NCBI GenBank assembly: GCA_001028815.1 | Contig: LDJB01000001.1 | Span: 887,634-951,633, forward strand | Length of the DNA stretch: 64,000 bases | Direction: 5' to 3' | Source: Peptococcaceae bacterium 1109 | GTDB taxonomy: Bacteria; Bacillota; Limnochordia; Darwinibacteriales; Darwinibacteriaceae | Shown here: positions 26,124 through 34,659 of the stretch, piece by piece | How the letters are laid out: each line of letters opens with the position of its first letter | How positions within the stretch are numbered: position 1 is the stretch's first letter | The notes under the pieces: model-generated | What the model saw: only the letters and a program-made list of their open reading frames with translations | Told to the model about the DNA's origin: nothing | Databases searched by the model: none | Position numbers and translations under genes: made by a program

Positions 26124-26888
26124 ATGCGCAAACAACTGTTTTTCGGTTTGGGTTGGATATATGTAATCCTTGGGCTTCCCCTCTTGGGAGTTGCCACTCT
26201 CTTGGACAAGCTCCGTTTGACGAAGGTGAGCTTCACCATTGCCCATAGATACATGGCGGCCTTGGCTGGATTACTACTGCGCCTAGCGGGAGCCAAGGTC
26301 AAGGTGGAAGGCAAAGAGAACCTCCCCACCGACCTGCCAGTGGTGTTTATCAGCAGCCATCAAGGGCACTTTGACAGTGCAGTCATTCTTGCCCATATCA
26401 GAGTCCCCTTGACCTTTGTGGCAACCAGCAATGCGGCGAAATTCCCTGTCATCAGCCAATGGTTTAGGCTGGGCTCCACAATCTACATGGAGCGGGGCAA
26501 TCTCCGGCAAAACTACCAAGCCATTAAGGAAGCGGAAGCGGTACTGGCTGAAGGAACAAGCGTGGTCATCTATCCAGAAGGGATTATCAGCGGCGGCCCG
26601 CACATGGGCGAGTTTAAACGGGGCAGCTTCCGGCTTGCGACTGACACAAACGTGCCCATTGTCCCGCTTGTAATTGACGGTTCCTGGGCCCTTATGGGGC
26701 CAGATGGGAACGGAATTGAACCAGCCCATGTCGTACTGCGCATCCTCCCCCCTGTGCCCACCGCTGGATTGTCCAGGGATCAACAGCATGCCCTTCCTGA
26801 AGAAATATACGGCCTTATCTCCCAGAATCTCAATGAGATTCAGTCTCGTAGGGTTGGGGTGAACGGGCGGCACCGCCAAGCTCAGTAG
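26124..26888 (+). CDS. plsC: 1-acyl-sn-glycerol-3-phosphate acyltransferase (PlsC family)
   Basis: This 254-residue membrane-associated acyltransferase has an N-terminal hydrophobic segment (about 5-30). The catalytic HX4D motif is visible in SSHQGHFDSAV, and the glycerol-phosphate-binding motif in YPEGIISGG, where PEG stands for the usual EGT. VERGN-like and IVPLVIDGSW segments follow as in the family. It adds the second acyl chain to lysophosphatidic acid in phospholipid synthesis. I chose the ATG at 26124, seven bases after GGAGG; the ATG at 26094 falls in the promoter -10. The next gene, a secreted phosphatase, follows 79 bases later, with no close functional tie. Confidence 0.9.
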   Translation: MRKQLFFGLGWIYVILGLPLLGVATLLDKLRLTKVSFTIAHRYMAALAGLLLRLAGAKVKVEGKENLPTDLPVVFISSHQGHFDSAVILAHIRVPLTFVATSNAAKFPVISQWFRLGSTIYMERGNLRQNYQAIKEAEAVLAEGTSVVIYPEGIISGGPHMGEFKRGSFRLATDTNVPIVPLVIDGSWALMGPDGNGIEPAHVVLRILPPVPTAGLSRDQQHALPEEIYGLISQNLNEIQSRRVGVNGRHRQAQ

Positions 26889-26967
26889 TGCGACAAGGAA
26901 AAGGGCCTTTCTGGGAAGAATAACAGAATAGCGAGCTTCAGCAATACCTAGAAAGGATTGGTGGTTT

Positions 26968-28110
26968 ATGCAGCGCTTTGTGAAGGCAGTGTGTCTTGCT
27001 CTCCTAGTGGCCCTAGCAGCCAGCCTGGTGGGGACCGGGGCGGAGGCCCGCCAGATCACAGGAACAGTCGTCACGGTGGATAAGTACGGCAACCTCACCC
27101 TGGATCTGAAGACACAGGCTTTGCTCGATGCAGGGTTTGAGTTCGGTGATCTGGTCAGCGTCCAAGTTGGCGAAAACTCCTTGATCGCACCCTTTGTCAC
27201 TGCCTACAGCGATGTTGACGTAGGTTCTGAACTGGTGCGGGGCCCTGGAGGCGATGGCGAAGCCAATGTGATGGTAGCCGTAAACATGGGCAACTTCGCG
27301 GCCACCTACGGAGCTGAGGCTGGCAGCGCAGTTATCCTCGCCCTAGCAGAAAAAGGCACCTATTTAGGGGAATGGCTCATCCGCCAGCTGGTGCGTTCAA
27401 ACAACCGGGAAGACTATTCGTCAGATGAAGTCTTTGCTAACTTCAGGAATGTTGCCGTAGGCCGTATGGGAACAGGCATCTACTACCGCAGCAGCAGCCC
27501 CATCAATGATGAGCTAGGCCGTGCTTACTACGCGGACTCCCTGACTAAGGCTGCAGGCGTTAAGACCGTGATTAACCTAGCCGATTCCCAAAGCGAACTG
27601 GAGGAGTACTTGGCCGCGGAGGGCTTTAACTCCCCGTATTACAAAGCACTCTATGAACAAGGCAAGGTTGTGCTCCTTAACATGGGTGTGGATTTCCGCT
27701 CCCAGGACTTCCAGGCAAAACTCAAGCAAGGCCTAGAGTTTCTCATGGCCAATGAAGGCCCTTACTTGATTCACTGTAACGAAGGGAAAGACCGGGCCGG
27801 CTTTGTTTCCGCTCTTTTGGAAGCCCTAGTTGGAGCCACCGTTCAAGAGATCAAGGACGACTACATGGTGACCTTTATGAACTACTACGGCGTGGAGTTT
27901 GGCTCAGAGCAGTATGAAAAAATCGCCGAAAGTAATGTGCTGGAATCACTACGTTACGTTGCAGGCCTACCTAAGGGAGCTGACCTAGAGGGTGTGGATC
28001 TGGAGAAAGCGGCAGAAAGCTACCTTTTAGGGATTGGGCTCACAGCCGAACAGGTGCAAACGCTAAAGAGCAAACTTACAACTGATGCTGTGGCTGCAGA
28101 TGCAGCCTAG
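26968..28110 (+). CDS. Secreted tyrosine/dual-specificity phosphatase with SAM-hydroxide adenosyltransferase-like N-terminal domain
   Basis: This 380-residue protein has a signal peptide (about residues 1-28, ending AEARQ). The C-terminal half is a PTP-like phosphatase: HCNEGKDRAGF holds the CX5R loop with Cys270 and Arg276, and Asp224 or a neighbour in NMGVDFRSQDF could be the general acid. Residues about 30-140, ITGTVVTVDKYGNLTLDL through YSDVDVGSE to VAVNMGNFAATYG, resemble the C-terminal beta domain of SAM hydroxide adenosyltransferase (DUF62), a tentative call. It would act outside the membrane on phosphorylated proteins, inositol phosphates or lipids. The Selenomonas phytases are a remote structural precedent. 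The gene is monocistronic with its own terminator. Confidence 0.8.
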   Translation: MQRFVKAVCLALLVALAASLVGTGAEARQITGTVVTVDKYGNLTLDLKTQALLDAGFEFGDLVSVQVGENSLIAPFVTAYSDVDVGSELVRGPGGDGEANVMVAVNMGNFAATYGAEAGSAVILALAEKGTYLGEWLIRQLVRSNNREDYSSDEVFANFRNVAVGRMGTGIYYRSSSPINDELGRAYYADSLTKAAGVKTVINLADSQSELEEYLAAEGFNSPYYKALYEQGKVVLLNMGVDFRSQDFQAKLKQGLEFLMANEGPYLIHCNEGKDRAGFVSALLEALVGATVQEIKDDYMVTFMNYYGVEFGSEQYEKIAESNVLESLRYVAGLPKGADLEGVDLEKAAESYLLGIGLTAEQVQTLKSKLTTDAVAADAA

Positions 28111-28117
28111 AAAGACC

Positions 28118-28157
28118 AAAGCGAGGCCGCTGCCTAACTAGGTAACAGCCTCGCTTT
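28118..28157. terminator. Bidirectional terminator between the phosphatase and PfkB kinase genes
   Basis: AAAGCGAGGC and GCCTCGCTTT are perfect 10-base arms around a 20-base loop, with T-rich tails on both strands. It lies between convergent stop codons. Confidence 0.8.
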
Positions 28158-28162
28158 TTGCT

Positions 28163-29044
28163 TTATGAATACTCCCGCCGGATAAGCTCTTCCACTTCCT
28201 CGATGGGCCTTTTGAACGGGCCTTCAGCTTCCAACTTCAAGCTGGTGAGGGCGGCGGACCACACCAGCGCCTCTCCGGGAGAAGCTGATAGGCGTTTGCT
28301 CACATACGAAGCGATACACGTATCTCCCCTGCCACTCCGGCCGATCAACTTAGATGGCTTAAACTGGGTCTCCAGGTAGGTACCATCGGTATATAGTACG
28401 ATCCCAGAACGGTGTGTGAGGACAACTTCTCGCGGGCCAAACCCTGCTAGGATCTTAGCAGCCCGGAACATATCCTTCTCCCCTGTGATGAACTCCGCTT
28501 CCACCGCATCGGTTTTGAGGACATCTACCATGCTGAGGATCTCGCCCTGCTCGGGCCAGGGAGCATACACCAACCGTCCCCCATCTTCCACCCGAATAAA
28601 ACCCTGCACATCAAGGGCAAGGAGTTTTACGCGCGATTCGGCCGCCGCAATGACTTCCTTTGGCACTTCACCCCTAATTGATGCGCCGATGAGCATGACT
28701 TCCGCGGAAAGGCCCTCCACCTCTCCGAGGGTAAAAGGCCCCGCGGTACTGCTCACATACAGCACCCGGTCATCGGGATCTGCCGAAGGATACTCAAGGG
28801 TAAGGCAGGTGGAAGAGGGCGTGTAGGTGGCATAGACATCCACCCCAAGATCCCGCAGCCCATCCAAAAAGCCGCTGTCTTCCTCAGCGAGGCGCGTTAC
28901 CGCCGCAGTCTTGAGCCCCATGCGGGCTGCCGCATTAGCACCGTAGTTAAAGGCACCGCCATCCACAACCCGCTTCCCTGCAGCAGAGATAATCGTATCC
29001 TTGGTATAATGGCCTAACAGCACAATATCGTACTTTGTTGTCAC
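28163..29044 (-). CDS. PfkB-family carbohydrate kinase
   Basis: This 293-residue ribokinase-superfamily enzyme phosphorylates a sugar with ATP. Visible marks are VVDGGAFNYGANAAARMGLK (sugar-binding Gly-rich start, about residues 25-45) and GRSGRGDTCIASYV near the C-terminus, the PfkB signature with the catalytic Asp in GRGDT. I chose the GTG at 29044, preceded by GGAGGG; a TTG 19 codons earlier would overlap the permease gene. It is the last gene of the ABC importer unit at 29079-32164, so it most likely phosphorylates the imported sugar or its hydrolysis product. The GxGDT form and the small size are normal. The substrate is unknown. Confidence 0.9.
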   Translation of the reverse strand: MTTKYDIVLLGHYTKDTIISAAGKRVVDGGAFNYGANAAARMGLKTAAVTRLAEEDSGFLDGLRDLGVDVYATYTPSSTCLTLEYPSADPDDRVLYVSSTAGPFTLGEVEGLSAEVMLIGASIRGEVPKEVIAAAESRVKLLALDVQGFIRVEDGGRLVYAPWPEQGEILSMVDVLKTDAVEAEFITGEKDMFRAAKILAGFGPREVVLTHRSGIVLYTDGTYLETQFKPSKLIGRSGRGDTCIASYVSKRLSASPGEALVWSAALTSLKLEAEGPFKRPIEEVEELIRREYS

Positions 29045-29078
29045 GGTACCATCTTCCCTCCATGTTTGCTGTAACGTC

Positions 29079-29933
29079 TTAGTGCACCCCGCGCATTCCA
29101 AAGCCCCGCAGTAAGTGCCGCTGTACCACTGCAGTGAACAGCAAGAGCGGCGCAGAGGAAATCAAGCCTCCTGCGGTCAAGCTGCCCCACAGCGTCTTGT
29201 ATTCTGTGAGGAAGCTGGCAATCCCGATGGGCACTGTGAAGTCGCTGGGCACTCTGGCGAAGATCAGGGCGTAGGTAAACTCATTCCAACTCTGGATTAC
29301 GCAGAAAATCGCGGTGGCCGCCAGCCCTGGCATCACCAAGGGATAAACAACCCGAATGAGGGCCCTAAACCGGGACGCTCCATCCACCATGGCCGCAAAC
29401 TCCAACTCCTTCGGGATTTCCCGGAAGAAGCCGATGAGCATCCAAATGGCAAGGGGCAGCGTATAAACCTGATATGCCAAGATCAAGATCACCCGCACGT
29501 TGGTCAGCCCCAGTTCCCGGAACATAACAAACAAGGGAATGACCAACACAATCGGCGGGATAGTCCGAATCACCAATGCCCACACAAGGAACACCGCATC
29601 CAGCTTCCTAGGAAAGCGGAAGCGGGTCAAGGCATAGGCAGCCATGGAGCCTGCCCCTACGGCCAAGATCGTTGTGACTAGGGAGACTGAGGCGGTGTTA
29701 CCCAGAAACCGCAAGAAGCCCCGCTCCACAATGACATCATAATAATGCTCCCACGTGATAGTGCTAGGCCACAGCCCTAAGCGCTGTGACATGAACTCCA
29801 TCTGGGTTTTTAGGGATGTGCTCACCATGATCAAGATGGGAAAGAGCGCCACAGCTAAAACCATCAAGGCGAGGACGTGAGTTACAACAAGTTTGGGTGT
29901 GATCCGAGGCAGTTTCTTTTCCTTAGGCTTCAT
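29079..29933 (-). CDS. Sugar ABC transporter permease, MalG type (second importer)
   Basis: This 284-residue permease has six hydrophobic helices. The EAA loop is FREIPKELEFAAMVDGASRF near residues 170-190. It overlaps the MalF-type gene by 11 bases and has a GGAGGGAAATGAGCG ribosome region before its ATG. It works with that partner and the binding protein at 30917-32164. No ATPase gene is in this unit. The end of the gene is followed closely by the PfkB kinase. The sequence is not close to the other two MalG-type proteins of the window, which suggests separate origins rather than local duplication. Confidence 0.93.
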   Translation of the reverse strand: MKPKEKKLPRITPKLVVTHVLALMVLAVALFPILIMVSTSLKTQMEFMSQRLGLWPSTITWEHYYDVIVERGFLRFLGNTASVSLVTTILAVGAGSMAAYALTRFRFPRKLDAVFLVWALVIRTIPPIVLVIPLFVMFRELGLTNVRVILILAYQVYTLPLAIWMLIGFFREIPKELEFAAMVDGASRFRALIRVVYPLVMPGLAATAIFCVIQSWNEFTYALIFARVPSDFTVPIGIASFLTEYKTLWGSLTAGGLISSAPLLLFTAVVQRHLLRGFGMRGVH

Positions 29934-30843
29934 CGCTCATTTCCCTCCACATCCGCTTGGTATAGACAAGGCTCACCGCGAGGATCAGCAGGAGCATAAC
30001 AAGAGAGGCTGCAGCTGCATACCCCAGGTTAAAGTAGCGGAAGCCTTCCTTAAAAATGTACATGGTGATGGTCTCCGTCGCGTGCCCTGGGCCTCCGCCA
30101 GTTAGAGCATAGACCTTATCAAACAGGCGAAAGCCATCGATCACCCGGAGAAGGATGACCAGCTGCAGGTGGAATGCGATAACCGGAAGGGTAATGAAGC
30201 GGAACTGATGCCAGTCACTGGCCCCGTCCAGCTGCGCTGCTTCATAGAGATAGTCAGGAATCGACTGGAGCCCCGCAAGTACCACCAGGACCACAAAGGG
30301 CGTCCACTGCCAGATGTCCACCAACACGATGGATTCCATGGCAAACCTTGGGTCAGACAGCCAGCGCAGAGGCTCCAAGCCCAGGGAGCGCAGCGCGTTG
30401 CTGAAGAAACCGTATTCATAGTCATAAATGATTGCCCAAATGGCTGTGACAACCATGGTTGGGAACATCATGGGCAGGATTGTTAAGGGCAGGACCACCC
30501 TTTTCGCAAACAACCTGGCGTTAAGGAGGACCGCGATGGCAACGCCGACGATCACCTCTGCAATGGTGGCGGTCACTAAGAAGCGCAGTGTGTTTTTGAT
30601 GGCCCCGATGAACAGTTCATCTTCAAACAGAAAGCGGTAGTTATCCAGCCCGGTAAACTCGAAAATGCGCTGGATGAACGCGTAGTCAAAGAAGGAGATA
30701 TAAGCGTTGTAAAACAGCGGGAAGACGGTGAGGAATAGGAAAATCAAGCTTGCGGGCAGCAGGAGGAGCAAGCCCATGTGCTTTTCCAGCCAGCGGCTGA
30801 TTCGTTCCGCCGTTCCCACTGGAGGCGACATCGTCTTTGCCAT
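29923..30843 (-). CDS. Sugar ABC transporter permease, MalF type (second importer)
   Basis: This 306-residue permease has a cytoplasmic N-terminus (AKTMSPPVGTAERISRWLEK) and then six hydrophobic helices starting at LLLLLPASLIFLFLTVFPL. The EAA loop is QSIPDYLYEAAQLDGASDWH. I chose the ATG at 30843 because the ATG three codons upstream is adjacent to the AAGGA site, which is too close. A strong hairpin (30879-30904) separates it from the binding-protein gene. The MalG-type gene overlaps its end. The substrate follows from the binding protein and is unknown. Confidence 0.93.
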   Translation of the reverse strand: MAKTMSPPVGTAERISRWLEKHMGLLLLLPASLIFLFLTVFPLFYNAYISFFDYAFIQRIFEFTGLDNYRFLFEDELFIGAIKNTLRFLVTATIAEVIVGVAIAVLLNARLFAKRVVLPLTILPMMFPTMVVTAIWAIIYDYEYGFFSNALRSLGLEPLRWLSDPRFAMESIVLVDIWQWTPFVVLVVLAGLQSIPDYLYEAAQLDGASDWHQFRFITLPVIAFHLQLVILLRVIDGFRLFDKVYALTGGGPGHATETITMYIFKEGFRYFNLGYAAAASLVMLLLILAVSLVYTKRMWREMSDEA

Positions 30844-30878
30844 GATCACCATTCCTTTTCCAGTTGTGTGGTACGGGG

Positions 30879-30904
30879 GCCGAGGGGCCCTGTGGCCCCT
30901 CGGC
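30879..30904 (-). other. Intercistronic hairpin after the second sugar-binding protein gene
   Basis: GCCGAGGGGCC and GGCCCCTCGGC form a perfect 11-base-pair GC-rich stem with a 4-base CTGT loop between the binding-protein stop and the MalF-type start. It has no T run, so it looks like an mRNA-stability or attenuation element. Confidence 0.7.
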
Positions 30905-30916
30905 GAGTGCGACTAG

Positions 30917-32164
30917 TTACCGCAGAATCCGGCTAATTGCCTGATGGGCAGCTTCCATAGCCTCCTCGGGGGAGCGAATCCCTACCAGAGCCTCGTGGAG
31001 ATAGCCAGCCAACGTGTCTTCTACCCGGGACCACAGCGGTGTACGGGGGCGAGCCACTCCGCTCTTCAGTGCCTCGAGCTGGTCAGGATACCAGCGGTAC
31101 ATGGACACCAGCAGCGGATCCGTATAGAGGCTGGCCAGTGTGGGCGGGTTCCCTACCTCTACCGCAGCCATCTTCTGGATCTCAGGGCTGGTCACGAATG
31201 TGAGGAAGTCAAAGGCCACGGCCTTGTTCTTCGACTGTGCGTTAATACCCACCAACCATGGCCCGAGCATGGGCGCAGACTCAGCAACCTCGCCAGGATG
31301 CTTTACCAGTTCAAACTGGCCGACCACGCTGCTCACGCCAGGATCGTCCAGTTCCGGTACCCAAGCGGGCCAGACTTCCACAGCCATCGCGGCTTGGCCA
31401 GACATGAGCATTTCCCGGACGCGTGCTGCTTGGTAAGTATCCACGTCGCCAGGGGCATACTTCTTCAGCTCTAAGAACAGCTTAAGGGCAGCGAGGAACT
31501 CAGGAGAGTTTACACCCGATTGGCCATCGACGATAATGTCACCGCCGAAGGCCCACAGGATAGGCAGGAAGCTAACAACGATGTCGTTGCCCCGGGCACC
31601 CCGGAACACAACCCCGAAGGTGTCCTCATCTGAGAACTTCTCAGCAGCGGCCACCACATCTGTCCAGGTTGCAGGTGGATGCTCAAGGCCGTGAGCTTCA
31701 AACAGGTCCCGGCGGTAGGCAAAGAGCTGTACATTACCTACGATGGGCAGTGCATATTGAGAGCCATCAGGATACGGCCAGCGGCCCAACGCCAAGAGGG
31801 ACTCGATGAAGTCATCAGAGAGTTCCTTGCCCGTACTCTCAAACCAGGGCTCTAAGTTCTCCAAGAAGCCCGCGGGCAAAAACTCAGAGGTCCACGGATC
31901 ATCGAGGATGATGAGGTCAAAGTCCCCTCTCCCCTCTACCAGTTCCACAGTGATCTTTTCCCGAAGGCCAGACCAAGGCAGGCCCAGATACTCAATGTCT
32001 ACGTTGGGATGAAGTCTTTCATAAGCGGCTATGGCAACCTTCATTGCTGCCTCGTAAGTTCCGTCACGTCCTAAGAAGACCAAGTTGACCTTTTCTTGAG
32101 CAAAAGCCGTGCTGCTGAGCAGCACCAAAGACAGCAGGCAAATCAAGAGCAAGCTTTTTCTCAT
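30917..32164 (-). CDS. Extracellular sugar-binding protein (family 1), second importer
   Basis: This 415-residue exported protein has a signal peptide (MRKSLLLICLLSLVLLSSTA, cleaved near AFAQ). The MalE-like fold is indicated by KVNLVFLGRDGTYEAAMKV at the mature start, DIEYLGLPWSGLREKI and the DFDLIILDDPWTSEF strand. Later SAPMLGPWLVGINAQSKNK and DFLTFVTSPEIQ are typical of family 1 carbohydrate-binding proteins. The ATG follows AAAGGAGG. It opens the unit binding protein-MalF-MalG-PfkB and is divergent from an RpiR-family regulator, which probably controls it. The ligand may be a mono- or oligosaccharide; no further call is possible. Confidence 0.9.
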   Translation of the reverse strand: MRKSLLLICLLSLVLLSSTAFAQEKVNLVFLGRDGTYEAAMKVAIAAYERLHPNVDIEYLGLPWSGLREKITVELVEGRGDFDLIILDDPWTSEFLPAGFLENLEPWFESTGKELSDDFIESLLALGRWPYPDGSQYALPIVGNVQLFAYRRDLFEAHGLEHPPATWTDVVAAAEKFSDEDTFGVVFRGARGNDIVVSFLPILWAFGGDIIVDGQSGVNSPEFLAALKLFLELKKYAPGDVDTYQAARVREMLMSGQAAMAVEVWPAWVPELDDPGVSSVVGQFELVKHPGEVAESAPMLGPWLVGINAQSKNKAVAFDFLTFVTSPEIQKMAAVEVGNPPTLASLYTDPLLVSMYRWYPDQLEALKSGVARPRTPLWSRVEDTLAGYLHEALVGIRSPEEAMEAAHQAISRILR

Positions 32165-32437
32165 TCGGTATTCCTCCTTTGTCTTTGCTTAGCCAACCAC
32201 AAGTTCTGGTCCACGCTGTCGTTCTCTTCCGCCACTCCCCCCTTGATAAGCTTTTCACGATCACAACACCTCATAACAACTCATTAAATACTGATCGCTA
32301 GAATATACTTTTCCCCATGAATGTCGGATTTCCTTCAACTTCTTGCAGTTTTTGGACAGGAATCCTGGGAGCGAGAAGGAAATTTTTCATCAACGTCCAA
32401 TTGTGATTGTAAACCAAGGCTCTCGAAGGAGAATACT

Positions 32438-33253
32438 ATGAACACTCTGCAACTGATCCGCAGTGTCTTTGATTCTTTAAGCAAAAGCGAAGCACAAGTG
32501 GCAACTTATCTCCTGGCTAATCCCCAGAACCTCAATGTCCTATCCATTTCTGACCTGGCTATAAGCGCGGGAGTCAGTGAGGCCACGGTGGTGAGGTTTG
32601 CCAAGAAACTGGGCTTCCAGGGGTTCATCGACTTTAAGCGCACCATCCTTCAGGACCTTCTCACAAACTCAGGAGGAGACAATGTCTCCATATACGAAGA
32701 GATCGATCTGGGGGACGACCCAGGAACGGTTGTGGGTAAGCTTTTCTACTTGCACAAGCAGACCATTGATGCCACTTCCCAAGCCATGGACAAGGCCGGG
32801 TTCGCAGCGGCAGCAGAGGCCATCGCCAGATCGATGAATGTGGTGTTGTACGGCCACGGAGGATCGGGCTACATTGCTCAGAGCGCTACGTTTCAGTTCC
32901 TCACCGCGGGAATTCAGTGTTCAGCCCGGGTGGACGAGACTATCCAGGAGCGGTCCGCACGCATGCTTCAGCCGGGAGATGTGGTTATCGCCCTCTCCCA
33001 CAGCGGGGAAACCCCCAGCATCATCCAAGCGGTCAAGATTGCCAAAGCTCATCATGCAATTACCGTTGGGATCACCAATGACCCCGCCTCCCCATTGGCC
33101 AAGGAAAGCGATATCTCCCTCTGCACTAGGGTTGCTCGAACTGCGATTGGAGCTGAGGCCGGGGCAGTGCGTATTGCCCAGATGGGCATTTTGGACTCCT
33201 TGATTGTGGCAGCCACGTTGATTAACAGACAGCGTTCCAGAGTGTTCGTATGA
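32438..33253 (+). CDS. RpiR/MurR-family transcriptional regulator
   Basis: This 271-residue regulator has an N-terminal HTH_6 domain (about residues 1-75: ISDLAISAGVSEATVVRFAK, then GFQGFIDFKRTI) and a C-terminal SIS sugar-phosphate-binding domain (about 115-260, with VVLYGHGGSGYIAQS and VIALSHSGETPSIIQA). It should sense a phosphosugar. I chose the ATG at 32438, six bases after AAGGAG; an upstream in-frame ATG at 32321 adds residues unrelated to the family. It is divergent from the ABC importer whose PfkB kinase could produce its phosphosugar effector, a common arrangement. A terminator follows directly. Confidence 0.92.
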   Translation: MNTLQLIRSVFDSLSKSEAQVATYLLANPQNLNVLSISDLAISAGVSEATVVRFAKKLGFQGFIDFKRTILQDLLTNSGGDNVSIYEEIDLGDDPGTVVGKLFYLHKQTIDATSQAMDKAGFAAAAEAIARSMNVVLYGHGGSGYIAQSATFQFLTAGIQCSARVDETIQERSARMLQPGDVVIALSHSGETPSIIQAVKIAKAHHAITVGITNDPASPLAKESDISLCTRVARTAIGAEAGAVRIAQMGILDSLIVAATLINRQRSRVFV

Positions 33254-33258
33254 AAAAA

Positions 33259-33277
33259 CCCAGGAGAGATTCCTGGG
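33259..33277. terminator. Terminator between the RpiR and CorC/HlyC genes
   Basis: CCCAGGA and TCCTGGG form a 7-base-pair stem with a 5-base loop. An A run precedes and CTTTCTT follows, so it can act on both convergent transcripts. Confidence 0.7.
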
Positions 33278-33282
33278 CTTTC

Positions 33283-34527
33283 TTACCTATCCTCGCCTAT
33301 CCGCCTTAGCTTGACACTCTTGATGCGCCGCCTTTCCATCTCCGCCACCGTTAGTTCCCACCCGTTGTGACGGATCTTGTCCCCCACTCCAGGCAAGCGC
33401 CCTAAAACACAGAAGACAAAGCCGCCCACGGTATCAGCTGTGTTCGTGGGTAGGCTAAGGCCTAGTTCCCGGTTAACAACTTCCACCGCCAGGCTGCCTT
33501 CCACAAGGCTAGCTTCCTCATCCAAAGCTTGAATGGCTTGGTGTGACTCATCGTACTCATCGATGATTTCACCGACGATCTCTTCCACGATATCCTCAAT
33601 GGTGACGAGCCCCTGCGTTACGCCGTACTCGTCCAAGACAACCGCCAAGGAAACCCGCTCCCCTTGCATGCGCTGAAAAAGCTTCGCGATAGCCGCTCCT
33701 TCGGGGACAAAGGTTACCGGGCGCATGATGCTCTTTAGAGGTACCCCCGGATCATCCAGGACTTTTTCTAAGAGATCCTTGGTGTGGATAACGCCTACGA
33801 TGTTGTCCAAACTGCCGGCGTAGACAGGTACGCGCGAATAGCGTCGCTCTACGACTGCCGCCGCTGCCTCCACAGCGGTCAGGCTTTGCTCCAATGCGAA
33901 CATATCTACCCTGGGGACCATGATCTCCCGCACCAGTGTATCCCGGAACTCAAAGATACTAGCCAGCATGTCCCGCTCCTCTGGAGCAAGGACCCCCTCA
34001 GTGTGCCCTAAGCTGATCACCGTCTTGATTTCATCTTTCGTCACAAGGCCGCTGTGTTTTCCCCCGTCTCCCACTGCCTTGAGGGCAATGCGGGTCAGCC
34101 ACGCAAAGGCCGCTGCCAGAGGCGAAAACACTGTCATGCACAACCGTATGGGCCTTGCCGCCCAGAGAGCCCATTTTTCCGGGGCAGCGTTTGCCCAAGT
34201 CTTGGGGATGATCTCCCCCACCGCCAGGACAAGCAGGGTGGTTACCACGACAGCAACAGGAGCACCGTATGTGCCTCCCAGCAATCCTACGAAGAGGAGC
34301 GTTGTCAAGCTGGAGCTGGCAATGTTGACTACATTGTTTCCAATGAGGAGAGTGGCCAAGAGGCGTCCCGGGTCTTTCTGCAAGGCTTGGACTAGCTCCG
34401 CTTTGGGGACACCCTTCCCCACCATATTCCTTACCCGGATCCCGCTGAGAGACATGAGGGCTGTCTCAGCTCCAGAGAAAAAACCTGAGACAAACAGCAG
34501 CGCGAGTATTAGTAACCCGTACCCCAT
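33283..34527 (-). CDS. CNNM/CorC/HlyC-type transporter protein with CBS domains
   Basis: This 414-residue membrane protein consists of an N-terminal CNNM domain with about three to four helices (residues 1-190, including ALMSLSGIRVRNMVGKG and GEIIPKTWANAAPEKWAL), a CBS pair (about 200-325, with FRDTLVREIMVPRVDMFALE) and a C-terminal CorC_HlyC domain (about 335-410, with YGVTQGLVTIEDIVEEIVGE before it). The family is linked to magnesium or cobalt efflux and not to true haemolysis. The ATG has AAGGAGG upstream. The gene is convergent with rpiR and divergent from the exonuclease III gene. Family and topology are firm; the ion is inferred from relatives. Confidence 0.92.
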   Translation of the reverse strand: MGYGLLILALLFVSGFFSGAETALMSLSGIRVRNMVGKGVPKAELVQALQKDPGRLLATLLIGNNVVNIASSSLTTLLFVGLLGGTYGAPVAVVVTTLLVLAVGEIIPKTWANAAPEKWALWAARPIRLCMTVFSPLAAAFAWLTRIALKAVGDGGKHSGLVTKDEIKTVISLGHTEGVLAPEERDMLASIFEFRDTLVREIMVPRVDMFALEQSLTAVEAAAAVVERRYSRVPVYAGSLDNIVGVIHTKDLLEKVLDDPGVPLKSIMRPVTFVPEGAAIAKLFQRMQGERVSLAVVLDEYGVTQGLVTIEDIVEEIVGEIIDEYDESHQAIQALDEEASLVEGSLAVEVVNRELGLSLPTNTADTVGGFVFCVLGRLPGVGDKIRHNGWELTVAEMERRRIKSVKLRRIGEDR

Positions 34528-34659
34528 GGATTGCCTCCTTCCCGATCGTTATTATTCTACACTGTCCGGAGGGCTGTAATGCGCCGGAAGGGGTCTGGGC
34601 CGTGGATGGCGAAGAATCTGCTTACCAGTGATGGAGGTATTATTTCAGGAGGGGATTAT

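Noticed and set aside
26283-27200. 305-codon open frame on the minus strand opposite plsC and the phosphatase gene
   Set aside because: Both plus-strand genes have clear motifs, promoter and ribosome sites; the antisense product has no recognisable domain and low-complexity composition.
34531-34659. Upstream ATG starts for exonuclease III
   Set aside because: They would add up to 43 residues absent from the family; the TTG at 34660 has a good ribosome site and gives the standard N-terminus.
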